This document shows, piece by piece, positions 16,730 through 24,039 of a stretch of 64,000 nucleotides of DNA. Location: NCBI RefSeq assembly GCF_024298925.1, contig NZ_CP101283.1:186001-250000 (forward strand), given 5' to 3'. A program made the translations under genes and the position numbers. The notes under the pieces are model-generated. The model was not told where the DNA came from and did no database searches. It saw only the letters and a program-made list of their open reading frames with translations. The stretch is from Phenylobacterium sp. LH3H17 (GTDB lineage: Bacteria; Pseudomonadota; Alphaproteobacteria; Caulobacterales; Caulobacteraceae). Numbering within the stretch: position 1 is the first letter of the stretch; each line of letters begins with the position of its first letter.

Positions 16730-17083
16730 TTAGTACTCAGACGCGAGCAGGAGGGTCACGACGCGGCAGGTCAGGGTCTCATCGGCCGCGTCGGGTGAGC
16801 CCGCCGACAGGTCGTGGTCGTAGTAATCGATTTTCCAGAATAGCTGCTCGCCGACGATGGTGAACGCTCCGAAGTCGTGCTCGCCGTGCGGGTCATTATT
16901 GGCGTCGAAGGTTTCGAACCTTCGCACCGCTTGAACCGCCGCCGTGGTGGCGGCATCTCCTAGCGCCCGAACGCCCGCCGTTATCAGCCATCGTGCTTGG
17001 GCCGATTGCGTGGGCCCGGCCGACCGGACTTGATCGTTGAGGGCGCGGATCCTCTGCGTGTCCGATGAAGGCTGGTCCGTCAT
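16730..17083 (-). CDS. DUF3768 family protein
   Basis: A 117-residue protein. The core FDANNDPHGEHDFGAF followed by FWKIDYYDHDLSAGSPDAAD matches DUF3768, a small family found on alphaproteobacterial plasmids and integrative elements next to ParB-type and DUF932 genes. Its function is not known. The start could be either of two ATGs 9 bp apart; 17083 is chosen. A terminator hairpin follows, and a degenerate second copy of its 3' end lies at 14422-14490. Confidence 0.8.
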   Translation of the reverse strand: MTDQPSSDTQRIRALNDQVRSAGPTQSAQARWLITAGVRALGDAATTAAVQAVRRFETFDANNDPHGEHDFGAFTIVGEQLFWKIDYYDHDLSAGSPDAADETLTCRVVTLLLASEY

Positions 17084-17581
17084 CGGACGCATCCCATGGC
17101 GATGGGTAGCGGGCATGTGGCCCGCTGACGTTCAGAAGGAACCATTGAAAACTCCCGTGCTGTTCGGGAGCGCCGGCCGATCCGGCGCTCCCCGCGGCAC
17201 GCGAGCCCCCTCCTCCGCCAGGCTCCCATGGGCGGCGTCCGTCCGCACGGCTGGCGATCGCGCCGCCCTGGCGCCAAGGCCAGCCGTGCGCGGCCCCGGC
17301 AAGGCGGCATGATGACTATGGCGCGACAGACCCCCCGGCCGAAGCCTGGGGCGGTAGCCGAAAAGAGCTAAGGGGCGCCGCCCCTCGCGCCCGCCAGGGT
17401 GCGCGGCCTCGCGGCCGCCGGCCCGCCGGGTCTCCCCGATCTTCCTCCGCCTTCGGCTCCGTGCAGACCGGGCGATTCCCCTCCCGGCGGTCCGCCCTGG
17501 CGCTTGCTACCCCCGGTCTCGCCGACGGGCAGGGGCGCAGGCGCGAGGCGCGCTTGCGCCCTAACAGGAAGGACTATTCCC
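17084..17581. other. Regulatory region upstream of ParB-like gene
   Basis: About 500 bp of very GC-rich DNA with strong secondary structure. A near-perfect hairpin (GGGAGCGCCGG, 5-base loop, CCGGCGCTCCC) at 17166-17192 is the clearest signal and may be a terminator or leader structure. Further GC-rich inverted segments lie at 17365-17470. No protein with convincing features is encoded. On related plasmids this position upstream of parB holds promoters and partition sites, but I see no iterated site. Confidence 0.5.
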
Positions 17582-19501
17582 ATGACTGCCCAATCTGAAA
17601 TCCAATCTCGGCCCGGCCACGGCGCGGTGATCGAGGTGCCGCTCAACAGGCTCAAGGCTTCGCCGCGCAATGCCCGGCGCACCCCGCACGCCAAGGCCGA
17701 CGTGGAAGCCCTGGCCGCCAGTATCGCCGCTAAGGGGGTGATTCAGCCGCCGGTGGTGGAGCCGGAAATGGACGGCGACGGCCTGCCCACCGGCTACTAT
17801 CTCGTCACGGTCGGCGAGGGTCGCCGTCAGGCGCTTCGGTTGCGCGCCCAGCGCAAGGAAATCGGCAAGGCGTCGCCCATTCGCTGTCTGGTCGATCTCG
17901 CCAACGACGCGCACGAGATCAGCCTCGATGAGAACATCACCCGCTTCGCCATGCATCCGGCCGACCAGTTCGAGGCGTTCCAACAACTGGCGCAGGATCG
18001 CGGGTTCGGGCCTGAGGAGATCGCCGCCCGGTTTGGGGTGACGCCGACCGTGGTCCGCCAGCGACTGAAGCTTGCCGCCGTCAGCCCGGCCTTGATGAAG
18101 CTCTATCGCCAGGGCGGCATGACCCTGGACCAGCTGATGGCCTTCACGCTGAGCGACGACCACGCCCGGCAGGAGGCCGTCTGGCACGGCCTCTCTTGGA
18201 ACAAGGAGCCGCAGGTTATCCGCCGCGCCTTGACCGAGGACCGGGTGTCGGGGCGCGACAAGCGCGCGGTCTATGTCGGGGCCGAGGCCTATCTGGCGGC
18301 GGGCGGCGTCCTCGAACGCGACCTCTTCGCCGACGATCATGGCGGCTACTATGCCGACCCGGCCCTGCTGGACCGGCTGGCGATGGAGAAGCTCACCGCC
18401 CTGGCTGAGGCCGCCCTGCAGGAGGGGTGGAAGTGGGCGACCCCCAGCCTCGACCATCCATCGGCCTTCCAGATGGGCCGGATCTATCCCCGACGCCACG
18501 AGCTTCCGGCCGAGGATGAGGCGCGCGCCGCGCAGCTCGCCACCGACTACGACGCCCTGGTCGCCGAGCTGGAGGAAGACGAGGACGAGGCCGCGCTCGC
18601 CAAGCTGCACGACCTGGACACGGAGCTGGCCGAGCTGGACGCCAAGCGGGTGGCCTATGACCCGGAGGATATCGCCCGGGCTGGGGTGTTCGTGGTGCTG
18701 GGACCCGACGGCGCGGCGCGGCTCGAGGCGGGGTTCATCCGTCGCGAGGACGAGCCCGCGAGCCCAGAGCCTGACGAGCTGTCCGATGAACCCGCAGCCG
18801 AACGGGACGAGCCGGCCGGGCCGTCTCCGTTGCCGGAACGGCTCATCGCCGACCTAACCGCCCATCGTTCCGCCGCCCTGCGTCATGCGCTCGGCGAGAC
18901 CCCGGACGTCGCCCTGGCGGCGGTGGTCCATGCCTTGGCCTTGCAGTGCTTCGACTTGGACGGCGGCTTCGGGACCTGCTTGGACCTCCGGCTGGAGAGC
19001 GTCCACCTGGAGGGCTACGCCCCCGGCCTCGCCGACAGCCCGGCCGGGCGAGAGATCGAGGCGCGGCACGCGCAATGGGCGGCTGAGTTGCCGCGATCAG
19101 CTTCGGCGCTCTGGACCCATGTGCTGGAGATGTCGCAGGAGGCACAGCTCCGTCTACTCGCCCATTGCACGGCGCTCAGCCTGAACGCGGTCCAGACGCC
19201 GGGCCGCCGGTCTCGGGCGCTGGACCAGGCCGACGCCCTGGCGATCCGGCTTGGGCTCGACATGGCCGACTACTGGACCCCGACCGTGGAAAGCTATCTC
19301 GGCCGGGTGACCAAGCCGCACATCCTCGCGGCAGTGGAGGAGGGCGTGGGGCCGGAGGCCTTGCGTCAGGTCGACGGTCTCAAGAAAGAGCCCATGGCGC
19401 TGGCGGCCCAGGGGTTGCTGGAGGGGCGTCGCTGGTTGCCTCAGGTGCTAAGGTCGCTGGACGCCGCGCCTGACCCGGACCTCGGCGTCACCACCACCTG
19501 A
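17582..19501 (+). CDS. Large plasmid-type ParB/RepB/Spo0J family protein
   Basis: A 639-residue member of the ParB family. The N-terminal ParB nuclease-like domain is clear: SPRNARRTPHAKADVEALA, GVIQPPVVEP, then VGEGRRQALRLRA (the GxRR motif) and LDENITRFAMHPADQFEAF. A helix-turn-helix follows (EEIAARFGVTPTVVRQRLKL). The long acidic C-terminal half is typical of the plasmid/ICE versions that have no adjacent ParA. I start at the ATG at 17582. Such proteins bind DNA and are thought to aid maintenance or regulation of the element. No parA is nearby. A terminator follows. Confidence 0.9.
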   Translation: MTAQSEIQSRPGHGAVIEVPLNRLKASPRNARRTPHAKADVEALAASIAAKGVIQPPVVEPEMDGDGLPTGYYLVTVGEGRRQALRLRAQRKEIGKASPIRCLVDLANDAHEISLDENITRFAMHPADQFEAFQQLAQDRGFGPEEIAARFGVTPTVVRQRLKLAAVSPALMKLYRQGGMTLDQLMAFTLSDDHARQEAVWHGLSWNKEPQVIRRALTEDRVSGRDKRAVYVGAEAYLAAGGVLERDLFADDHGGYYADPALLDRLAMEKLTALAEAALQEGWKWATPSLDHPSAFQMGRIYPRRHELPAEDEARAAQLATDYDALVAELEEDEDEAALAKLHDLDTELAELDAKRVAYDPEDIARAGVFVVLGPDGAARLEAGFIRREDEPASPEPDELSDEPAAERDEPAGPSPLPERLIADLTAHRSAALRHALGETPDVALAAVVHALALQCFDLDGGFGTCLDLRLESVHLEGYAPGLADSPAGREIEARHAQWAAELPRSASALWTHVLEMSQEAQLRLLAHCTALSLNAVQTPGRRSRALDQADALAIRLGLDMADYWTPTVESYLGRVTKPHILAAVEEGVGPEALRQVDGLKKEPMALAAQGLLEGRRWLPQVLRSLDAAPDPDLGVTTT

Positions 19502-19520
19502 GGTTGAGAGCGGGCGGTGG

Positions 19521-19552
19521 TGAGGGCCGTCTTCGGGCGGCCCTCTTTTCAT
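19521..19552 (+). terminator. Rho-independent terminator after ParB-like gene
   Basis: GAGGGCCG, an 8-base loop, CGGCCCTC and TTTTC, about 20 bp after the stop codon. It separates the plasmid-type backbone from the convergent isochorismatase-ended operon. Confidence 0.75.
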
Positions 19553-19585
19553 ATTTTCGGCGGCGCTGCGCGCCGCCGGCCGGTG

Positions 19586-20140
19586 TCAGACCAAGCGGGC
19601 GATCTTGCTGAGATTGGCCAGCGCTCCCGCATGGTCCTCATCCGAGGCCGCCGCAGAGGCATCCTGCGCCACCGAGACCGCGAAATCGCGATCATGGGCG
19701 TCGCGGGCGGCCGACTGCACGGCGATGTCGGTCGCCACCCCGGCGATCGTGACCTCGGTGATCCCGAGGCTGCGGAGCGTCAGCTCCAGCGTCGTGGCAT
19801 AGAACGCGCTCACCCGTTTCTTGGCGATGACGATGTCGCCGTCGCGCGGAGCGACCTCAGGCACGATCTCGGTCGAGCGGGAACCAAGCTGCAGGATTCC
19901 GCCGGCGCGAGCGCCACCGAACAAGGGCGAGGCGGCCGGGTGGTCAGCATAGTCCGGGCTGAACCCCAAATGCACGTGGATGACCCGGCCGCCCTCGGCG
20001 CGTATCGCCGACTGAAGGGCCGCGAGCTTGCCGAGCGTGCCGTGGCGTTCGACGAACGCATGGTAACCCTTCGCCGCCAGCTTCCCGTCGGAGCCGACGA
20101 TCTCGTTGATGAAGTCGATGCAGATCAGTGCCTTGGTCAT
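19586..20140 (-). CDS. Isochorismatase-like hydrolase lacking the catalytic cysteine
   Basis: A 184-residue protein with the isochorismatase fold: ALICIDFINEI gives the conserved Asp9, VIAKKRVSAFY the conserved Lys (about 107/108) and GVATDIAV the nucleophile elbow. In cysteine hydrolases of this family the elbow residue is Cys (TDxCV); here position 140 is Ala. True isochorismatases also lack the Cys (they have Gly), so a vinyl-ether hydrolysis is possible, as is a non-catalytic role. It is the last gene of a five-gene minus-strand operon, 16 bp after the PEP-synthase-like ATP-grasp gene. Confidence 0.8.
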   Translation of the reverse strand: MTKALICIDFINEIVGSDGKLAAKGYHAFVERHGTLGKLAALQSAIRAEGGRVIHVHLGFSPDYADHPAASPLFGGARAGGILQLGSRSTEIVPEVAPRDGDIVIAKKRVSAFYATTLELTLRSLGITEVTIAGVATDIAVQSAARDAHDRDFAVSVAQDASAAASDEDHAGALANLSKIARLV

Positions 20141-20156
20141 GCGGAGGGTTCCTAGA

Positions 20157-21083
20157 TTATACAGCGGCCGCGATGGTCAGCGGCGCAAGGGTTGGGGGTA
20201 AGGTCGTTACGCTGCGCGCCTGGGTGATCACGATCCGGTCGCCGGCGTCCACGACCGCCTCGATGTCCTGTGGTCGGCCGAACAGGGTCTCGATCCGGCA
20301 GCCGAGGGCGATCAGTCGGTCGATCACCTCCGGGCTCAAGGCCGGCGTGGCGCGTTCGGCCGGGCTGGTGGGAAGGCGCGTGATGTTCTCGCCGAGCCGC
20401 GAGAACGCGCCGTAGGCGACGCGAAGCTCCTTGCGACCGGTCGTCAGGCTCAGAACACGGCCCGTCCGCCGATCGAAGGTCGCTTCGTCGGGGCTGACCA
20501 TGCCGGCGACGATGGCCTCGCAAGGTCCCCAAGCGAACTCGACGGCGCCGGTCTCGCCCGATCCTTGGGGATCGGCGGTCATCATCACGGCTGAGGCTTT
20601 CGCCACCACCATCTCCTGGACGATGACTGCCATGCGGCTGCCGGCGACATAGGCGGCGTCCGCCTTGAAGCGGTCTAGGCTGCGGTCGTTGAACAGGGAC
20701 GCCCAGCAACGGCGGACCGCCGTCATGACCTGGTGGCGCGGCACGTTCAGATAGGACTCGAACTGTCCCGCCATGGAGACCATCTCGCTATCTTCCGCGA
20801 CCGCCTGACCCTGGGCCCAGATATGGGCCGAAGATCGAACCGCGAAGCGGCTGGCGTCGCCCAGGGCGGCGAGACCTTCTGTGAGCCTACGGCGCGTCAA
20901 CGGCGGCGTCGGGAGGCCTTGGATGATGGCCGCGATGCGGTCCGCGTCTGGCAGGGCCTCCACAATGGCGCTCGCATAGGGCGACACGGCCGCGGCGAAG
21001 TGGTCTTCGCTCAGCGCGAACCCTCGGGGGACGGCGACGCCATTGCGGCCCAGGATCTCCAGATTCTTGGCCTTGAGCGACAT
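20157..21083 (-). CDS. PEP synthase/PPDK-like ATP-grasp subunit
   Basis: A 308-residue protein equivalent to the N-terminal nucleotide-binding domain of phosphoenolpyruvate synthase and pyruvate phosphate dikinase. Visible landmarks are LEILGRNGVAVPRGFALS at the start, FAVRSSA (the RSS motif), IVQEMVVAKASAVMMTADP, and the closing strand IVITQARSVTTL (the QAR motif). It lacks the phosphohistidine and PEP domains, which in usual enzymes are fused to it. The next gene upstream (21085-21423) encodes a stand-alone phosphohistidine domain, so the two together make a split dikinase-type phosphotransfer module. The acceptor is unknown. Confidence 0.85.
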   Translation of the reverse strand: MSLKAKNLEILGRNGVAVPRGFALSEDHFAAAVSPYASAIVEALPDADRIAAIIQGLPTPPLTRRRLTEGLAALGDASRFAVRSSAHIWAQGQAVAEDSEMVSMAGQFESYLNVPRHQVMTAVRRCWASLFNDRSLDRFKADAAYVAGSRMAVIVQEMVVAKASAVMMTADPQGSGETGAVEFAWGPCEAIVAGMVSPDEATFDRRTGRVLSLTTGRKELRVAYGAFSRLGENITRLPTSPAERATPALSPEVIDRLIALGCRIETLFGRPQDIEAVVDAGDRIVITQARSVTTLPPTLAPLTIAAAV

Positions 21084-21084
21084 G

Positions 21085-21423
21085 TCAGCCCTCCCACTCG
21101 ATCATGCCGCGGTCGGCATCGACACAGACCAGCATCACGCCGAGCAGCAGTTGGGTGGCGTCCGTCGCCTGAAGGACAGTCGGCTTGTCGTTCTCGCGAG
21201 CCCAGACCGCCGCATGGCAAAACCGGCCGCCCTGCTCGGTCACGATCGCCGCCGCCCGGTGCATGGCCGGCACGAAGGCGATATTGGTCTCCAGCGCGAC
21301 CAGGATGTCGCCCGCACCTACTTGGGCCAAGTCCTGCGGGCCGCTGACGACGACCGGGCGTCCGGTGGCCTGCCCGCCGCAGGCCGGCTTACAGGGCAGG
21401 CTGTACTTCTTCACCTGGTTCAC
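21085..21423 (-). CDS. Stand-alone phosphohistidine swivelling domain
   Basis: A 112-residue protein with TEQGGRFCHAAVWAREN, matching the PEP-utilising mobile-domain signature TExGGxxSHAAIxARE; His70 is the residue that carries phosphate. The domain normally moves between the ATP-grasp domain and a second catalytic domain in the same chain; here it is separate. The GTG start overlaps the stop of the upstream gene (GTGA) and the following ATP-grasp gene begins one base after its stop, so the three are made together. Confidence 0.85.
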   Translation of the reverse strand: MNQVKKYSLPCKPACGGQATGRPVVVSGPQDLAQVGAGDILVALETNIAFVPAMHRAAAIVTEQGGRFCHAAVWARENDKPTVLQATDATQLLLGVMLVCVDADRGMIEWEG

Positions 21424-22517
21424 GCGTGGGCCTCCATTCGGCTGGAAAGGTCTGCGGTCGCGAACAGGACCCACTTCTTGGCGCGGATCGTGTCGATGCT
21501 GGCGCGTTCGAAATCGACGGCTTCCTCACCCATACGGAAGACCAGGTCATGGGCCAGCCCCAGCCCGCCCTTGAAGCTGAAACTCGGCTCCAGGCTCAGG
21601 TTCAGGTGGTTGAGAAGGGTCATCGCCGTCGAAAGGTCGTGAATGCGGCCCTGCGCCGCGAGGCTCGCGACGCGGCCGATCTTGATCATCAGGTCGTGGC
21701 GCGCCTGCGCCATCTGGTTCCGCCGCCGCGCCGCGGCCCGCCCCTGATCCCGGAGGAGCTCTCCGCTCAGTTGCTCGTACCAGAAGCCCAGTTGCGCGAG
21801 GCTCCATTTCGCGTGGCGGCGCAGGAACACCCAGACGGCTTCGGCGCGCCCAGGCTCGGCTCGGCTGAGATGTTCGAGGGTCGGCGGCTCGGGAAAGGCC
21901 CTCTGCGCCCGGGCGAGATCCTGGAGCAGCGTGCTCTCCGCCGACAGGTGGGGTTCGCCCGGCGTGCAGAGGAGTTCGAGGGCGTTTGGCTCATCGCCCA
22001 GTCCGGTCTCATCGAGGAGGCTGGCGAGTTCGCCTTCATAGGCGTCGAGGCGCGCGTCAAGGCCGTTAGGCGAGCGCTTTCCAAACTGCCCCCGCAGCGC
22101 CTCGGAGGCCTCGACCAGGCGGTTGGCGGCGCGGAAGCCGGCAAGCGTCGGATCCTCGACATAGATCAGGGCCTGGAATCCCGCGCCGACATAGGCCAGG
22201 GCCGCGCGCTCGTACTCGTCGATGAAGGTGGCCAGTGGCGTCGGGCGAGACTCGTTCGGCCAGGACCGGGTGCGGATCACCTGGCGATAGTGGTCGACAT
22301 GCCCCTCCAGGTCGGCGGCCGGGACGCCGCCGATCAGGCGGATCAGCCGTTCGCGGCCGAACCAGGATTCGTGTCGGGCGATGCTCTGTTCGACATTGTG
22401 CAGGGCGGTCGCCGAGCGGCTCGCGCTTCCGACGACGGGGAAATCAGGCGACGAACCCCTTTGGGGGATCGACAGAGAAGGGGCCGCGCCGGTCTCGATG
22501 CTGCCGATGGGGGTCAT
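21420..22517 (-). CDS. Helical hypothetical protein of the split PEP-synthase operon
   Basis: A 365-residue soluble, largely alpha-helical protein; the first 40 residues look disordered. I see no catalytic motif. The middle is rich in Arg/Ala/Glu helices and the tail (FKGGLGLAHDLVFRMGEEAVDFERASIDTIRAKKWVLFATADLSSR) is the best conserved-looking part. Its stop overlaps the GTG of the phosphohistidine domain. Its position as first structural gene suggests that it is the acceptor-specific component of the phosphotransfer module or a partner that senses it. Family not recognised. Confidence 0.55.
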   Translation of the reverse strand: MTPIGSIETGAAPSLSIPQRGSSPDFPVVGSASRSATALHNVEQSIARHESWFGRERLIRLIGGVPAADLEGHVDHYRQVIRTRSWPNESRPTPLATFIDEYERAALAYVGAGFQALIYVEDPTLAGFRAANRLVEASEALRGQFGKRSPNGLDARLDAYEGELASLLDETGLGDEPNALELLCTPGEPHLSAESTLLQDLARAQRAFPEPPTLEHLSRAEPGRAEAVWVFLRRHAKWSLAQLGFWYEQLSGELLRDQGRAAARRRNQMAQARHDLMIKIGRVASLAAQGRIHDLSTAMTLLNHLNLSLEPSFSFKGGLGLAHDLVFRMGEEAVDFERASIDTIRAKKWVLFATADLSSRMEAHA

Positions 22518-22525
22518 TTTTGCGC

Positions 22526-23317
22526 TCAGTGAGGAGGGGTTTTGGCGAAATCGACAAAATCATCACGCGTCTTGGTCTCGCATCGGTTGAGAAGCTCGTT
22601 GAAGGTGTCCTCAAAGCTGGACACCAGCGTCGGCGCTTGGAACTCCAGATGGATGTCCTCGATCCGCACGAGCGCGACCCCGGGATCGGAGTAGCAACCG
22701 AATGTGGGAAGGTCGGGGGCGGTGTAAAAGTAGCGGTGGCGCTTGGGACTCGCCGACGAGGTCAGGAAGACGTCGATCTGGGCCCGTCTGAGATCCTCGG
22801 GGATTGCGGCGAAGCGACCCCGGCCATGGAAGAAGTCTGCGTAGCCGAGGCCATTCCAAATCTCCCAGCTGTCATAGGTTTCGCTGCGGTAGAGCTCCGC
22901 CCGCTTGCCGCGGATGGAGAGGATCTCGCCTTCGAGCTGCGCCGCCCGGGTGCCGTAGTCGGCCCGCAGCAGCTCGCGGGTGATGTCGGCCAATTCGTCG
23001 TTCACGGTGTAGGGCGCCATGATCATGAACCGGGCACCGGCCTGCGCGGAGATCGTCGTCTCGAGGCTGAGGCGCCGTCGCTCCGACCCCAGGACATCCA
23101 TTCGCCCCCAGGCCGCGCCATTGGCGAGGGGCAGGCCAAAGTGCTCCGAGAGGCGAGTCAGGACGCCGAGGCTCATCGCTTCGGGGTTGGATTTGTAGCG
23201 ATAAGCGGTCGCAAGTGAGATGCCAGCCACGGCGGCCGCTTCCTCCATGGCCTCTCGTGTCGAGAGCCGCGCCTTCAGGAAGTCCTTGATCACCGTCAAA
23301 TCCATCGTCATCCCCAA
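22526..23317 (-). CDS. XRE-like transcriptional regulator with C-terminal sensory domain
   Basis: A 263-residue protein (TGs at 23317, 23311 or 23305 are alternative starts). The N-terminal 65 residues form a helix-turn-helix (STREAMEEAAAVAGISLATAYRYKS). The remaining 190 residues are an alpha/beta domain of unknown type, with a segment RFMIMAPYTVNDELADITREL and a run of aromatic residues (KRHRYFYTAPDLPTFGCYSD) that may bind a ligand. It is the first gene of the operon with the split PEP synthase; the next gene starts 8 bp on. A perfect palindrome just upstream is the likely operator for autoregulation. Confidence 0.75.
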   Translation of the reverse strand: MGMTMDLTVIKDFLKARLSTREAMEEAAAVAGISLATAYRYKSNPEAMSLGVLTRLSEHFGLPLANGAAWGRMDVLGSERRRLSLETTISAQAGARFMIMAPYTVNDELADITRELLRADYGTRAAQLEGEILSIRGKRAELYRSETYDSWEIWNGLGYADFFHGRGRFAAIPEDLRRAQIDVFLTSSASPKRHRYFYTAPDLPTFGCYSDPGVALVRIEDIHLEFQAPTLVSSFEDTFNELLNRCETKTRDDFVDFAKTPPH

Positions 23318-23335
23318 AGCTCTGTCATTCGCATA

Positions 23336-23351
23336 TTCTCAAATTTGAGAA
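23336..23351. promoter_or_regulatory. Palindromic operator of the split PEP-synthase operon
   Basis: TTCTCAAATTTGAGAA is a perfect 16-bp palindrome, AT-rich in very GC-rich surroundings, 18-20 bp upstream of the XRE regulator start. Its place next to the promoter of the first gene fits autoregulation by that regulator. Confidence 0.7.
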
Positions 23352-23455
23352 CAGCGGTCAACAGCCAAGTTGCGCGTAGGGCTGGGGTTAGGAAGCGGGG
23401 CTGGCGAGAAGACCCGCCGTGCGGCCGATAGCGTTCTGCCCGATGATTGGGGGGC

Positions 23456-23614
23456 ATGGATCTGACCGACGCCGAACTCGAGGAATTCGCCGATCGCTGG
23501 GAGCGGGTCTTCGGCAAGCGGCCGACCCGCCGGCAGGCTAGGCGTTTGGCCCGCGAGGAAGCGGCGCTCTATGAATCGTTGAAGCCGCCGCCAGACGCCG
23601 AGGACCCCACCTAG
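23456..23614 (+). CDS. Small hypothetical protein
   Basis: A 52-residue charged protein read from an ATG with TTGGGGGG directly before it. It starts MDLTDAELEEFADRWERVF and continues into a basic helix (RRQARRLAREEAAL) and an acidic Pro-rich tail. The coding frame shows regular GC at third positions. Such short proteins are frequent in mobile elements and could act as regulators. Divergent from the XRE operon; function unknown. Confidence 0.55.
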   Translation: MDLTDAELEEFADRWERVFGKRPTRRQARRLAREEAALYESLKPPPDAEDPT

Positions 23615-23679
23615 GGCTGGGCGCCCGGCTTGCGGGTTCCCGCCCGGCGCCACATACTCTGTATACAAACTAAATACAT

Positions 23680-23952
23680 ATGACTGACAACGCACCGCAT
23701 GCCTTGACGGATGGTGAGTGGGAAGAACTGGCCGGCATCGAGGCTGTCCGGGAGGCCTGGGGGCTTGAGCCGGGCGAAGGCAGGGCGATGCTGAAAGAAT
23801 GCGGGACCTATGCTGTCCGCTTCGATTTCATCTCCGGATCGCCAGGCTATGTCGGCCCGCTCTATCTGCTGAAGGGCGACGGCGACCCCACCTGCCATCC
23901 CCTGCATTTCATCCGTAAGGACGGGGAGCTCGTCCTCGAGGAGGACTGGTGA
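23680..23952 (+). CDS. Small acidic hypothetical protein
   Basis: A 90-residue soluble, acidic protein with a pattern of helix (DGEWEELAGIEAVREAWG) followed by beta strands (YAVRFDFISG, GYVGPLYLLKGDG, PLHFIRKDGELVLEEDW). It lies 65 bp after the small gene at 23456-23614 on the same strand. No family recognised; the beta-rich ending with alternating hydrophobics supports a real folded protein. Confidence 0.6.
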   Translation: MTDNAPHALTDGEWEELAGIEAVREAWGLEPGEGRAMLKECGTYAVRFDFISGSPGYVGPLYLLKGDGDPTCHPLHFIRKDGELVLEEDW

Positions 23953-24039
23953 TCAGCCCTCCGCGTAGCTGACGACGCCTTCGACCGCGAGGCGGTCGGT
24001 TTCGTTCTAAGGCCCAAGTTGCCATTGATCCCCTCGGCC

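Noticed and set aside
17561..18610. 349-codon frame antisense to the ParB-like gene
   Set aside because: Shadow without motifs; ParB frame is certain.
21426..22532. 368-codon plus-strand frame opposite the helical gene of the PEP-synthase operon
   Set aside because: The minus strand fits the operon with GTGA coupling; the plus-strand frame has shadow composition.
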